Below are positions 16,419 to 25,211 of a stretch of DNA of 37,251 bases, in pieces. Source of the DNA: Desulfoscipio geothermicus (GTDB lineage: Bacteria; Bacillota; Desulfotomaculia; Desulfotomaculales; Desulfallaceae). Below the pieces are notes generated by a model. It searched no databases, was not told where the DNA came from, and was given only the letters and a program-made list of their open reading frames with translations. Position 1 is the stretch's first letter. Each line of letters opens with the position of its first letter. Location: the NCBI GenBank assembly GCA_016841205.1, contig JAENZP010000021.1, forward strand, positions 1-37,251, in the 5' to 3' direction. A program made the position numbers and the translations under genes.

Positions 16419-18329
16419 ATGATTAACGTAACACTAAAAGATGGTTCGGTGCGCAGTTACGAACCCGGAACATCTCTCTTGGAAATTGCCTTTAATATTA
16501 GCCCTAGGTTGGCCAAGGAAACACTGGTGGCCAGAGTGAACGGTAAACTAGCTGACTTAAACGAAAAAATATATAATGACAGTGAAGTTGAGCTTCTAAC
16601 CTTTGACAGCGATGAGGGTAAAAAGGTTTTTAGGCACAGCGCCTCACACGTACTGGCCCAGGCCGTGCAAAGACTGTTTCCCGGCACCAAGCTGGCTATC
16701 GGACCGGCGATTGCCAACGGTTTTTATTATGATTTTGACAAGGAACAAAGCTTTACTCCGGAGCAGCTGGAAAAAATCGAAGCGGAAATGGATAAAATTA
16801 TTAAAGAAGATTGGCCATTTGGCCGGGTGGAGCTGTCTCGTGAAGATGCCCTGCGCAAATTTAATGAGCGGGGGGAGCAGTATAAGGTTGAGTTAATTAA
16901 AGATTTGCCGGAGGACGCTGTTATCTCCTGTTACCAGCAGGGTGAATTTGAGGATTTATGTGCTGGTCCTCACGTGCCTTCCACAGGAAGGCTTAAAGCC
17001 CTTAAACTGCTCAGTGTAGCCGGGGCGTACTGGCGCGGTGACGAGCACAACAAAATGCTGCAGCGTATTTATGGCACGGCGTTCCCTAAGAAATCGTTGC
17101 TGGAAGAGCACCTGCACCGGCTTGAGGAAGCCAAACGCAGGGACCACCGCAAGCTGGGGGCGGAACTGGACTTGTTTAGTATTCATGAGGAAGGCCCCGG
17201 GTTTCCTTTTTTCCATCCCAAGGGAATGATTTTGCGCAACGAGCTGGAAAAATACTGGCACGAAGAGCACAAAAAACGGGGTTATGACGAAATACGCACA
17301 CCGGTGATATTAAACCGGTCGCTATGGGAGCAGAGCGGACATTGGGACCATTACCGGGAGAATATGTACTTTACCCGTATAGATGAGGGAGACTATGCCA
17401 TAAAGCCTATGAACTGTCCGGGCAGTATGCTGATATACAGGAACCGTCCGCACAGTTATCGCGAGCTGCCCATACGCATGGCTGAGTTGGGTCTGGTGCA
17501 CCGTCACGAGCTTTCCGGAGTGCTGCACGGGCTGATGCGGGTGCGTTGCTTTACCCAAGATGATGCGCATATCTTTATGCTGCCCAGTCAGATAAAAGAC
17601 GAAATTGTAGGCGTTATTGATATGGTGAATGATTTCTACCAGGTGTTTGGATTTAAATACCATGTGGAATTATCCACCAAGCCGGACAAGGCTATGGGCT
17701 CCGATGAAATATGGGAGCTTGCCACCGGTACTTTACAAGAGGCCCTGGAGGCCCGGGGGTTGCCCTACAAAATTAATGAAGGGGATGGCGCTTTTTACGG
17801 CCCCAAAATAGATTTCCATCTGGAGGATTGCCTGGGCCGTACATGGCAGTGCGGCACCATTCAGTTGGACTTTCAGATGCCCGAGTTATTTGATCTAACC
17901 TATGTTGGCGAAGACGGTCAAAAGCATCGTCCTGTGATGATCCATCGGGTGGTGTTCGGCAGCATCGAGCGATTTATCGGTATCCTCACCGAGCATTTTG
18001 CCGGCGCTTTCCCGGCCTGGCTAGCCCCGGTGCAAGTTAAGGTGTTACCCATTACCGACCGGCACCTTGAGTACGCATATAAAGTAGTTGAAGCACTCGC
18101 GAAAAGGGAAATCCGGGTGGAACTGGACGCTCGCAATGAAAAGGTTAATTATAAAATAAGGGAGGCCCAGGCGCAAAAAATACCTTACATGTTAGTGGTT
18201 GGCGACCGGGAGTCTGAAGCGGGGGCAGTGGCGGTACGCCACCGCAGTCAGGGGGACCTGGGTGCGGTACAGTTGGAACAGTTTATCGAAGATTTAGTGC
18301 AGGAAATTAATAGTAAAGAGTGTAAATAA
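16419..18329 (+). CDS. thrS: Threonyl-tRNA synthetase
   Basis: This enzyme charges tRNA-Thr with threonine. The 636 residues are full length. The N-terminal TGS domain spans about 1-62. The editing domain (HSASHVLAQAV and the CAGPHVPSTG block) spans about 65-225. The class II catalytic core (GPGFPFFHPKG, the Cys in PMNCPGSML, the HRHELSGVLHGLMRVRCFTQDDAH block and the C-terminal motif VIHRVVFGSIERFIGIL) spans about 245-535. The anticodon-binding domain (PVQVKVLPITDRHLEYAYKV) is at about 540-633. The zinc ligands Cys/His/His of the core are present. It is controlled by the upstream T-box. AAAGGGG precedes the ATG. Confidence 0.98.
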   Translation: MINVTLKDGSVRSYEPGTSLLEIAFNISPRLAKETLVARVNGKLADLNEKIYNDSEVELLTFDSDEGKKVFRHSASHVLAQAVQRLFPGTKLAIGPAIANGFYYDFDKEQSFTPEQLEKIEAEMDKIIKEDWPFGRVELSREDALRKFNERGEQYKVELIKDLPEDAVISCYQQGEFEDLCAGPHVPSTGRLKALKLLSVAGAYWRGDEHNKMLQRIYGTAFPKKSLLEEHLHRLEEAKRRDHRKLGAELDLFSIHEEGPGFPFFHPKGMILRNELEKYWHEEHKKRGYDEIRTPVILNRSLWEQSGHWDHYRENMYFTRIDEGDYAIKPMNCPGSMLIYRNRPHSYRELPIRMAELGLVHRHELSGVLHGLMRVRCFTQDDAHIFMLPSQIKDEIVGVIDMVNDFYQVFGFKYHVELSTKPDKAMGSDEIWELATGTLQEALEARGLPYKINEGDGAFYGPKIDFHLEDCLGRTWQCGTIQLDFQMPELFDLTYVGEDGQKHRPVMIHRVVFGSIERFIGILTEHFAGAFPAWLAPVQVKVLPITDRHLEYAYKVVEALAKREIRVELDARNEKVNYKIREAQAQKIPYMLVVGDRESEAGAVAVRHRSQGDLGAVQLEQFIEDLVQEINSKECK

Positions 18330-18362
18330 ACATTATGGCTGCGGTCGTGGTTTATGGGATAG

Positions 18363-18391
18363 TTGACGGAGCTAATTTGACGTGTTATAAT
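18363..18391 (+). promoter_or_regulatory. Sigma-A promoter of the infC operon
   Basis: TTGACG at 18363-18368, a 17-base spacer and TATAAT at 18386-18391 form a near-perfect housekeeping promoter after thrS. A transcript would begin near 18398 and carry a leader of about 165 bases. Confidence 0.85.
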
Positions 18392-18397
18392 AAACCA

Positions 18398-18545
18398 CAA
18401 ATTGTATATCTTGATATCAAGTAGAGGCCGCTCGCTTCTCACCCCGGAACATCCAAATGGATTGTTTAAGGGTTAATAATCAGCTACCATAAATGTTGAT
18501 AATTTATCGGTAATAATTGGCGGGTGCAAAGCCCCGCCTTTTTTT
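18398..18545 (+). promoter_or_regulatory. L20-type autoregulatory leader of infC-rpmI-rplT
   Basis: The leader between the promoter and infC contains pairable segments and ends with a GC-rich terminator. In Firmicutes this position holds the L20 leader, where ribosomal protein L20 causes premature termination. The assignment is by position, promoter and terminator; I did not align it to the family model. Confidence 0.6.
18519..18545 (+). terminator. Attenuator hairpin before infC
   Basis: GGCGGG (18519-18524) pairs with CCCGCC (18533-18538) and is followed by seven Ts, 22 bases before the infC start. It is probably the conditional terminator of the L20 leader. Confidence 0.8.
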
Positions 18546-18567
18546 AATTTACAGGGAGGTGAAATTT

Positions 18568-19086
18568 ATTTCCAGGGATCACCGGATAAATGAAAATATT
18601 CGGGTCAAAGAAATTAGAGTGGTGGACGATGACGGTAAACAGCTGGGTGTGCTGCCTACCCGTGAGGCTTTTAAGCTGGCGGAGGAAAAACAATTGGATC
18701 TGGTTGAAATAGCACCACAAGCCAAGCCGCCGGTTTGCCGGATTATGGATTACGGCAAATTTAAATTTGAACAAAGCAAGCGGGAGAAAGAAGCCAGGAA
18801 AAACCAGCGCATCATCAATGTCAAAGAAGTAAAGCTGAGACCGAATATTGATGATCATGATTTTGAAGTTAAGGCTAAAAACGCTATTCGTTTTTTAAAA
18901 GACGGTGATAAGGTCAAGTTAACTATTATGTTTCGTGGCCGGCAGATTGTACATCCCGATCTTGGGAAAAATCTTTTGCTGCGGATGGCGGAACAAGTTA
19001 CTGAGCTGGCTAATGTGGAAAGACAGCCCAAGCTTGAGGGCAAAAACATGATTATGATTTTGGCGCCCAAGCAGCAGCAAGAATAG
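18568..19086 (+). CDS. infC: Translation initiation factor IF-3 (ATT start)
   Basis: IF-3 binds the 30S subunit and checks the start codon. The N-terminal domain (RINENIRVKEIRVVDDDGKQLGVLPTREAFKLA) and the C-terminal domain (KVKLTIMFRGRQIVHPDLG) are both complete. I chose ATT at 18568 because AGGGAGGTG lies just upstream with about seven bases of spacing, and IF-3 genes commonly use rare starts for autoregulation. A TTG at 18517 would place the terminator inside the gene, and GTG at 18559 overlaps the ribosome binding site. The product would be 172 residues, the normal length. It is the first gene of infC-rpmI-rplT. Confidence 0.95.
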   Translation: MSRDHRINENIRVKEIRVVDDDGKQLGVLPTREAFKLAEEKQLDLVEIAPQAKPPVCRIMDYGKFKFEQSKREKEARKNQRIINVKEVKLRPNIDDHDFEVKAKNAIRFLKDGDKVKLTIMFRGRQIVHPDLGKNLLLRMAEQVTELANVERQPKLEGKNMIMILAPKQQQE

Positions 19087-19116
19087 TGCCATATACAGGA
19101 AGGAGCGAAGGTATCG

Positions 19117-19308
19117 ATGCCCAAAATCAAAACCCACCGTGGTGCTGCCAAACGTTTTAAGAAGACGGGGACAGGCAAATTCAAGGGCTCGCACGCATTT
19201 GCAAGTCATATTTTAGGGAAGAAGTCGGCCAAGCGCAAGCGCAACCTGCGTAAGGCTATTATGGTTGATAAAACTAATGAAGCCCAACTACGGCGTCTTC
19301 TCCCTTAA
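19117..19308 (+). CDS. rpmI: Ribosomal protein bL35
   Basis: This 63-residue basic protein of the large subunit has the diagnostic start [18 protein letters not shown] and the tail [19 protein letters not shown] precedes the ATG. It lies between infC and rplT, the conserved bacterial order. Confidence 0.98.
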   Translation: MPKIKTHRGAAKRFKKTGTGKFKGSHAFASHILGKKSAKRKRNLRKAIMVDKTNEAQLRRLLP

Positions 19309-19349
19309 TCTGGTAATAGCATCTAGTTGTCAAAAAAGGAGGAATAACC

Positions 19350-19709
19350 ATGCCACGGGCGAAGAGTAGTGTGGTTTCACACAAAAGGCACAAGAAGATT
19401 TTAAAACTGGCCAAGGGCTATAGGGGTTCGAAAAGTAAATTGTTCCGGGTGGCCAACCAGCAAGTGATGAAGTCTCTGATGTACGCTTACCGGGACCGTA
19501 AAGCAAGAAAGCGGAATTTTAGAAGACTTTGGATTACTCGCATTAATGCCGCTGCACGGGATAATGGCATGTCTTACAACCGTTTCATCAATGGTCTGAA
19601 AAATGCAGGAGTGGATATTAACCGTAAAGTGCTGGCTGATTTGGCCGTGAACGACAGCAACGCTTTTGGTCAGCTGGTAGAGATGGCTAAGAGTCAGGCG
19701 CATTCTTAA
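19350..19709 (+). CDS. rplT: Ribosomal protein bL20
   Basis: This is a 119-residue 50S assembly protein, with [26 protein letters not shown] at the N-terminus (long basic tail) and the globular domain from about residue 60 ([23 protein letters not shown]). In Firmicutes it also represses its own operon through the infC leader. AAAAGGAGG precedes the ATG. It is the last gene of the operon before a terminator. Confidence 0.98.
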   Translation: MPRAKSSVVSHKRHKKILKLAKGYRGSKSKLFRVANQQVMKSLMYAYRDRKARKRNFRRLWITRINAAARDNGMSYNRFINGLKNAGVDINRKVLADLAVNDSNAFGQLVEMAKSQAHS

Positions 19710-19767
19710 TCATTTGTTGCGCTTATGCTGACCATACGAGTTTTGGATCATGAGTTAGCGGGGATGA

Positions 19768-19803
19768 TAAGCATGGCAGTATATCAACCATGCTTATTTT
19801 ATT
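19768..19803 (+). terminator. Intrinsic terminator after rplT
   Basis: TAAGCATGG (19768-19776) pairs with CCATGCTTA (19788-19796), with a TTTTATTT run after it. It separates the ribosomal protein operon from the methyltransferase gene. Confidence 0.8.
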
Positions 19804-19824
19804 TGGGGGGAAAACTAAAATCAA

Positions 19825-20628
19825 ATGTTGCAGAGTAAGCAAAACCCGCACCTAAAATATGTGCGGCGCCTTGCCCAACGCAAGTTCAGGGAACAGGAAG
19901 GAAAATTCATTATTGAAGGGGTACGTTTTCTGGAGGAAGCAGTGCAGGTGGACTGGCCCTTGGAACTGGTTCTTCATACTAATGGTATAACCGAACAAGC
20001 CAGGGTCGGCCGGCTGCTGGATTTACTGGGCCAGCGGGGTGTGCCTCTGCTGGCTGTGCATGATACACTGTTTCGTGGACTGGCGGATACCGAGTCACCT
20101 CAGGGAGTGCTGGCGGTGACCCATGTACCGGAGGGCCTGAATATGGACCTGCAAGTTTGGGCCGCACAGGGTCGGGATTTGCTGGTGCTGGTGGACGGTA
20201 TCCGGGACCCGGGCAATTTAGGCACTATCATTCGCTGCGCTGATGCCGCCGGGGCGGGTGGTGTGCTTATGCTCAAGGGTTCTGTGGACCCGTATAATCC
20301 TAAGACACTACGCTCTACTATGGGATCGATATTTCATGTGCCGGTTATACCAATTGGGGAGCGGGACAGGTTGCTTTCCCAATTGTATTCGGCCGGCTGG
20401 CGGTTGGTAGTAGGTGACCCGGGAGCCGATAAGCTTATCCAACAGTGTGATTTGACCGGCCGGGTGGTGCTGGCTGTAGGAAGTGAAGCCGACGGTGTGT
20501 CCGACGCGGTGCGCCAGGCTGCCTGGGAGAGGGTACGCATTCTCATGCCGGGTCGGGCCGAATCTCTGAATGCCGGGGTAGCTGCCGGAATAATGCTCTA
20601 TGAAGCAGTGCGGCAAAGAACCATCTAA
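19825..20628 (+). CDS. TrmH/SpoU-family RNA 2'-O-methyltransferase
   Basis: This is a 267-residue SAM-dependent RNA ribose methyltransferase with the SPOUT knot. The N-terminal substrate-binding domain (KYVRRLAQRKFREQEGKFIIEGVRFLEEA) covers about residues 10-85. The SpoU motifs are DPGNLGTIIRCADAAGA (motif 1), VGSEADGVS (motif 2) and GRAESLNAGVAAGIMLYEAVR (motif 3). In Firmicutes it is the common gene next to pheS; the target is probably 23S rRNA, but the exact nucleotide cannot be read from sequence. GGGGGGA lies upstream of the ATG. Confidence 0.93.
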   Translation: MLQSKQNPHLKYVRRLAQRKFREQEGKFIIEGVRFLEEAVQVDWPLELVLHTNGITEQARVGRLLDLLGQRGVPLLAVHDTLFRGLADTESPQGVLAVTHVPEGLNMDLQVWAAQGRDLLVLVDGIRDPGNLGTIIRCADAAGAGGVLMLKGSVDPYNPKTLRSTMGSIFHVPVIPIGERDRLLSQLYSAGWRLVVGDPGADKLIQQCDLTGRVVLAVGSEADGVSDAVRQAAWERVRILMPGRAESLNAGVAAGIMLYEAVRQRTI

Positions 20629-20636
20629 AACCTTAC

Positions 20637-20665
20637 TTGTTTTAAAAACTACCATATGATATAAT
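20637..20665 (+). promoter_or_regulatory. Probable sigma-A promoter upstream of the pheS leader region
   Basis: TTGTTT at 20637-20642, a 17-base spacer and a perfect TATAAT at 20660-20665. Transcription from it would meet a terminator within about 65 bases. Confidence 0.55.
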
Positions 20666-20671
20666 CTTTTC

Positions 20672-20737
20672 GAATAAAGGTCCCCAAAAAATGTGGGAAA
20701 GGTTGTGGTTAAATGTTTTTAACCGCCGATTTTTTTT
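20672..20737 (+). ncRNA. Possible short terminated transcript (small RNA or attenuated leader)
   Basis: The interval runs from the promoter at 20637-20665 to a strong terminator. It contains TCCCC / GGGA-like pairing segments and no coding frame with a start. It may be a small RNA, or just the readthrough terminator of the upstream gene with a promoter in front of it. Confidence 0.3.
20705..20737 (+). terminator. Intrinsic terminator between the methyltransferase gene and the pheS T-box
   Basis: GTGGTTAA (20705-20712) pairs with TTAACCGC (20719-20726), with one T-G pair, and is followed by a run of eight Ts at 20730-20737. Confidence 0.75.
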
Positions 20738-20828
20738 GGAGGCTGTTTGAAGCAACGGGTTCCATCCGGGCATATATGCTTTACAGAAGACTTGCTGTCC
20801 ACTAGTACAGTAATAATGATAATTAATA

Positions 20829-21083
20829 GTAATGAAGGGGATAAGTAAGCGGCTATTTGCCTACCAGGGAAGTGGGGTCATAGACTGGAAGCCTCATTAA
20901 GTGCAACCCGCTCAAATTCACCCCGGAACTGCAGCTGAACATTTTTTTAGTAGGTGTAGCCGGATTCTCGCCGTTACCGGGAGCCAGGCGAAATAATCTT
21001 CGCTTGGGCTAAGTGGTTGAGCTTTTTTATGCACAATATTAGGGTGGTACCGCGGATTATTCCGTCCCTTGGGGCGGTTTTTT
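20829..21083 (+). promoter_or_regulatory. T-box leader controlling pheS-pheT (phenylalanine)
   Basis: A second T-box lies before pheS. Stem I includes GACTGGAAGCC. The specifier-like sequence CTCAAATTCACC has TTC (Phe) at 20917-20919. The T-box sequence AGGGTGGTACCGCGG is at 21041-21055. Uncharged tRNA-Phe would promote readthrough into pheST. It occupies most of the 519-bp gap after the methyltransferase gene. Confidence 0.9.
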
Positions 21084-21084
21084 A
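21062..21084 (+). terminator. T-box terminator before pheS
   Basis: CCGTCCC (21062-21068) pairs with GGGGCGG (21071-21077), with TTTTTTATTTT following. Confidence 0.8.
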
Positions 21085-21147
21085 TTTTGTCTACATAAGG
21101 TGGGAATAATAGGGGCAATTGTTATTTCTTTTGAGGGGGATTAATTT

Positions 21148-22170
21148 ATGCAGGAAAAATTGAAAAATATTTTATACGAGGCGCAGCAGGAATTGTCTCA
21201 GGCAGATAACTTGGAAGAGTTAAATGACATCCGAGTTCGCTATTTGGGTAAAAAAGGGCAATTAACGGGCGTGCTGCGGGGCATGGGTGCCCTTTCTGCC
21301 GGGGAGCGGCCGATAATAGGCCAGCTGGCCAATGAAGTGCGCTCACAAATAGAGGATATATTGGAGCTGCGTACGGCTGAGATTAAAGAAAAACGTAAAA
21401 TAGTGCAGCTGGAGTCCGAAAGAATTGATGTTACGCTGCCCGGTACTTCCTCTATGATGGGGCGCAGGCATCCTTTATCCATTGTACAAGAGGAAATAGA
21501 GGAAATTTTCTTGGGCATGGGTTACACCATTGAAGAAGGACCGGAAATTGAAACGGATTTCTATAACTTTGAGGCATTAAATTTACCCAAAGATCACCCG
21601 GCCCGGGATATGCAGGATTCATTTTACATTAATCCCGAGGTGCTCCTGCGCACTCAAACTTCCCCGGTGCAGGTGCGTACAATGGAGCGGACTGCCCCCG
21701 GGCTGCCGGTACGGATTATCGCCCCTGGCCGGGTATATCGCCGGGATGACGACGCCACTCACTCGCCGATGTTTAACCAAGTGGAAGGTCTGGTGGTGGA
21801 CCGGCGAGTGACCTTGGCCGATTTAAAGGGTACTTTGCAAGTGTTTGTTGAAAAAATGTTTGGCCCCGCAACTAAAACCAGGTTCCGGACTAGTTTCTTT
21901 CCCTTTACTGAGCCTAGCGCCGAGGTGGATATCTCCTGTGTCATGTGCGGCGGTCAGGGCTGCCGGGTTTGCTCCCATTCAGGCTGGCTGGAAATACTGG
22001 GCTGTGGCATGGTGCACCCCCGGGTACTGGAGGTATCGGGCTATAACCCTGAGGAAGTCACCGGCTTTGCCTTTGGTATGGGGATAGAGCGTATTACCAT
22101 GCTCAAATACGGCATTGACGATCTGCGTCTATTGTTTGAGAACGACCTGAGATTTCTAGCCCAGTTTTAA
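21148..22170 (+). CDS. pheS: Phenylalanyl-tRNA synthetase alpha subunit
   Basis: This is the catalytic alpha subunit of the (alpha-beta)2 enzyme. The 340 residues begin with a coiled-coil N-terminal part (about 1-90). The class II core follows, with [44 protein letters not shown] (motif region), [29 protein letters not shown] and the final [18 protein letters not shown] (motif 3). GAGGGGG precedes the ATG. It is co-transcribed with pheT under the T-box. Confidence 0.98.
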   Translation: MQEKLKNILYEAQQELSQADNLEELNDIRVRYLGKKGQLTGVLRGMGALSAGERPIIGQLANEVRSQIEDILELRTAEIKEKRKIVQLESERIDVTLPGTSSMMGRRHPLSIVQEEIEEIFLGMGYTIEEGPEIETDFYNFEALNLPKDHPARDMQDSFYINPEVLLRTQTSPVQVRTMERTAPGLPVRIIAPGRVYRRDDDATHSPMFNQVEGLVVDRRVTLADLKGTLQVFVEKMFGPATKTRFRTSFFPFTEPSAEVDISCVMCGGQGCRVCSHSGWLEILGCGMVHPRVLEVSGYNPEEVTGFAFGMGIERITMLKYGIDDLRLLFENDLRFLAQF

Positions 22171-22236
22171 GGGTCAGGCTTAAACTTTGATATATGGTTT
22201 AGATGATCAAAATAGTTTATAAGGAGGTAACAACTC

Positions 22237-24660
22237 TTGCGCGTTTCCTTTAATTGGTTGCAGGAATATGTGGATATAGACGTTTCCCCTGCTGCTCTTG
22301 CCGGGTCCCTGACCTTGGCAGGCTTGGCGGTGGAGGGTATGGAAGAGCCTGGCAAGGGCATTGAAAAGGTTTATACAGGTAAAATACTTAAAATAGATAC
22401 GCACCCCAATGCAGACAAACTGGTTATTTGTCAGGTAGCGCTGGGTGGGGAGGAGCAAACCCAAATTGTTACCGGGGCCACCAATGTCCGGCAAGGGCAA
22501 GTGGTACCCGTAGCCATAGTGGGCGCCAAGCTGGCCGGTGGCTTGACGATTAAGAAGGCCAAGCTGCGCGGGATGGAATCCCGGGGAATGCTTTGCTCGG
22601 GTGCGGAATTGGGCTTAGACCCGGATATATTGCCGGAAGACCAGCAGCACGGTATCATGATTTTGCCTGCCGATACGCCTGTTGGTCTGGATGTAAAGCC
22701 CTTGATTGGACTGGATGATGTAATAATGGAGCTGGAGCTCACTCCCAACCGGGGCGATTGTATGAGCATGCTGGGCGTGGCCCGGGAAGTGGCTGCTCTA
22801 TTAAAAAAACCACTGAAAATGCCCGTCATACAATTGTCTGAAATCCCGCCCGGGCCGGAGGACAATGTACGGGTAGATATTGATGATGCTGATCTGTGCC
22901 GTCGTTATGTGGCCCGGCTGCTTAAAAACGTTAAAATAGGGCCATCACCGGCCTGGATGCAGCAGCGGCTGCGAGCCGCCGGTGTGCGGCCGATCAGCAA
23001 TGTGGTGGACGTGACCAACTATGTGATGATGGAAATGGGCCAGCCCATGCATGCTTTTGATTATAACAAGCTTAAAGATGGTCATATTATTGTGCGCCGG
23101 GCTGTTACTGGCGAAACTATTGTTTCCCTTGATAAAGCGGAAAGAAAACTGGCCCCGGACATGCTGGTCATCACCGACCCGGGCGGTCCGGTGGCGGTGG
23201 CCGGAGTAATGGGCGGCCTGGAATCCGAGGTGACGGAGGATACTACAGCTGTTTTACTGGAATCGGCATACTTTAAACCAGTAAGTGTACGGCGTACCTC
23301 CCGGGATTTGGGACTGCGCTCCGAATCTTCCTCCCGGTTTGAAAAGGGCATTGACCTTACGGGCTGTCTGCGGGCTGCGGATCGGGCCGCCGCGCTGCTT
23401 GCCCAGATGGGCGCGGCAGAAACGGTGGCTTTGGTGGTGGATAACTATCCCGAGCCTGCGGTGGAGAAAACTGTATTGCTGCGGCCCGACCGGGTGAACT
23501 GGCTTTTGGATACTAATTTAACCACCGCTGAAATTGGTCAATTGTTGACCCGCCTGCATTTTACAGTGCAGGAGGATAGCAGCGGATTGCTGGTGCATGT
23601 ACCCGGTTACCGTCCTGATATTAGCATTGAGGTTGATCTAATTGAGGAAGTGGCCCGGCTGTATGGGTATAACCGGGTGAAAAATACTTTGCCCACCGGT
23701 GTGATTACTCAGGGAGCCAGAACCTATGCCCAGCGCTTAGCGCTTAATATAAAAGATTTTTTGGCCGGTAGCGGGTTTAAAGAAGTAATTACTTACAGTT
23801 TTATTAATACCCGGGTTTTTGACCGGTTGGGATTGCCGGAGGAAAACCCGTTCCGTAATGTTGTGAAGCTGCAAAATCCGTTAAGCGAAGAACAGGCCGT
23901 AATGCGCACGCTGCTATTCCCTGGTCTGCTGGAGGTGCTGCAGCGCAATAGCAATCGCCGGGTTAAGGATGGCGCTGTTTTTGAGTTGGGCCGGGTGTTT
24001 TATCCGCGGGAAGGGGAACTCCTGCCTGAAGAAGTGCAGATGCTGGCGGTAGCGGTCACCGGGTCTACCCAGGGCAGCTGGAATGCCCGGCCCGTGTCGA
24101 TGGATTTTTACTATCTGAAGGGTTGTTTGGAAACGCTGTTGGCCTATTTGGGGGTAAAGGATGTAGCTTACAGGCCTGCTGCTGATATCAGGGGCTTTCA
24201 TCCCGGGCGGACGGCCATTGTGCAGGCCGGCGATGTTGAATTGGGTGTGATCGGTGAGCTGCATCCCGATGTGCAGGAGAACTATGAACTGAGTCAAAGG
24301 GTGACAGTGCTAGAGCTTAACTTCCACCGACTTATTCATGTTTCTGGTACACCTAAAAAATATCAACCGCTGCCCAAGTTCCCAGGTGTGGAACGGGATC
24401 TGGCTGTAGTGGTGCGTAAGGATATCCCGGCCCAGGAGATAATTGATAAAATTTACCAGGCAGGTGGGGCCATTTTGCGTGATGTGCAGGTGTTTGATAT
24501 ATATCACGGCGAGCAGTTTGCCCCTGACCAGCACAGCATGGCTTTTGCTTTGAAATTCCAGGCTGCGGACCGTACGCTTACTGATGAGGAAGTAGCTATA
24601 AAAACTGATGGTATTATGGAGGCCTTGCAAAGGGATTTTGGTGCTATTTTGAGGAAATAG
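22237..24660 (+). CDS. pheT: Phenylalanyl-tRNA synthetase beta subunit
   Basis: This is the beta subunit (807 residues, normal length) that recognises tRNA-Phe and edits Tyr-tRNA. Domains in order: a tRNA-binding OB fold at about 40-150 (TGATNVRQGQVVPVA), B3/B4 editing at about 210-385 (MGQPMHAFDYNKL), B5 at about 400-475, a catalytic-like core, and the ferredoxin-like anticodon-binding domain at about 714-806 (PKFPGVERDLAVVVRKDIP). The start is TTG at 22237, with AAGGAGGT nine bases upstream. It lies 66 bp after pheS and is followed by a terminator. Confidence 0.98.
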   Translation: MRVSFNWLQEYVDIDVSPAALAGSLTLAGLAVEGMEEPGKGIEKVYTGKILKIDTHPNADKLVICQVALGGEEQTQIVTGATNVRQGQVVPVAIVGAKLAGGLTIKKAKLRGMESRGMLCSGAELGLDPDILPEDQQHGIMILPADTPVGLDVKPLIGLDDVIMELELTPNRGDCMSMLGVAREVAALLKKPLKMPVIQLSEIPPGPEDNVRVDIDDADLCRRYVARLLKNVKIGPSPAWMQQRLRAAGVRPISNVVDVTNYVMMEMGQPMHAFDYNKLKDGHIIVRRAVTGETIVSLDKAERKLAPDMLVITDPGGPVAVAGVMGGLESEVTEDTTAVLLESAYFKPVSVRRTSRDLGLRSESSSRFEKGIDLTGCLRAADRAAALLAQMGAAETVALVVDNYPEPAVEKTVLLRPDRVNWLLDTNLTTAEIGQLLTRLHFTVQEDSSGLLVHVPGYRPDISIEVDLIEEVARLYGYNRVKNTLPTGVITQGARTYAQRLALNIKDFLAGSGFKEVITYSFINTRVFDRLGLPEENPFRNVVKLQNPLSEEQAVMRTLLFPGLLEVLQRNSNRRVKDGAVFELGRVFYPREGELLPEEVQMLAVAVTGSTQGSWNARPVSMDFYYLKGCLETLLAYLGVKDVAYRPAADIRGFHPGRTAIVQAGDVELGVIGELHPDVQENYELSQRVTVLELNFHRLIHVSGTPKKYQPLPKFPGVERDLAVVVRKDIPAQEIIDKIYQAGGAILRDVQVFDIYHGEQFAPDQHSMAFALKFQAADRTLTDEEVAIKTDGIMEALQRDFGAILRK

Positions 24661-24673
24661 GATTCAATAAAAA

Positions 24674-24721
24674 TGGGCAGTAGGCTTGGCTTTTAACAGC
24701 AAGCAGATTGCCCGTTTTTTT
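24674..24721 (+). terminator. Intrinsic terminator after pheT
   Basis: TGGGCA (24674-24679) pairs with TGCCCG (24709-24714), using T-G at one end, with further pairing inside (GGCTT with AAGC) and a run of seven Ts. Confidence 0.75.
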
Positions 24722-24811
24722 GTAATTATACAATATATGCAGCAGGAATAAGTTAATAATTGCCGAATTATTAATTTAATGTGTCTGATATTAGCTGGGG
24801 AGGGCCAATAC

Positions 24812-25078
24812 ATGTCAGATGAGCAGAACCGGGTGGATGTGGATATAAATGGAGTGCGCTACACATTAAAAGGAGATACATCCCCGGAAAATATGTTTAA
24901 AATGTCCCGGCATGTGGATGAACAAATTAAGCTGGTCATGCGGCGAAATCCCAGGCTTTCTTTGTACAAGGCCGCGGTTCTTGTGGCACTGAATATAACG
25001 GAAGAACTTTTTAATTTACGTGAAGAATATGATAACTTGGTACATATATTGGAACCCGAAAGTAAACCAAAAAAATAG
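24812..25078 (+). CDS. zapA: Cell division protein ZapA
   Basis: This is a small (88-residue) FtsZ-bundling protein. The N-terminal part, NRVDVDINGVRYTLKGDTSPENMFKMSRHVDEQI, is the ZapA globular domain. The rest forms a helix (LYKAAVLVALNITEELFNLREEYDNLV) that makes coiled-coil dimers. I chose ATG 24812 because GGGGAGGG lies seven bases upstream; an earlier ATG at 24779 would place that site inside the gene. It precedes polX and mutS2, as in Bacillus. Confidence 0.93.
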   Translation: MSDEQNRVDVDINGVRYTLKGDTSPENMFKMSRHVDEQIKLVMRRNPRLSLYKAAVLVALNITEELFNLREEYDNLVHILEPESKPKK

Positions 25079-25088
25079 TTACCCATGT

Positions 25089-25118
25089 ACTCATGGAGCG
25101 GGCTTCATGAGTTTTTTT
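25089..25118 (+). terminator. Intrinsic terminator after zapA
   Basis: ACTCATG (25089-25095) pairs with CATGAGT (25106-25112) and is followed by seven Ts. Confidence 0.8.
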
Positions 25119-25155
25119 ATATTTTTCGGGACAAATTATTCTTAACTAATATAAG

Positions 25156-25184
25156 TTAATCACAAACGAAGGTTTAGCTATAAT
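25156..25184 (+). promoter_or_regulatory. Probable promoter of the polX-mutS2 operon
   Basis: A perfect TATAAT at 25179-25184 has a weak -35 (TTAATC, 25156-25161) at 17 bases. It lies between the zapA terminator and polX, and no other terminator or promoter is evident through mutS2. Confidence 0.5.
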
Positions 25185-25211
25185 AGTATCATAACAAGAA
25201 AGGCGCTATGA

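Noticed and set aside
24779-24811. Longer zapA starting at 24779
   Set aside because: The ribosome binding site GGGGAGGG falls inside it, and the ZapA family begins at the later ATG.
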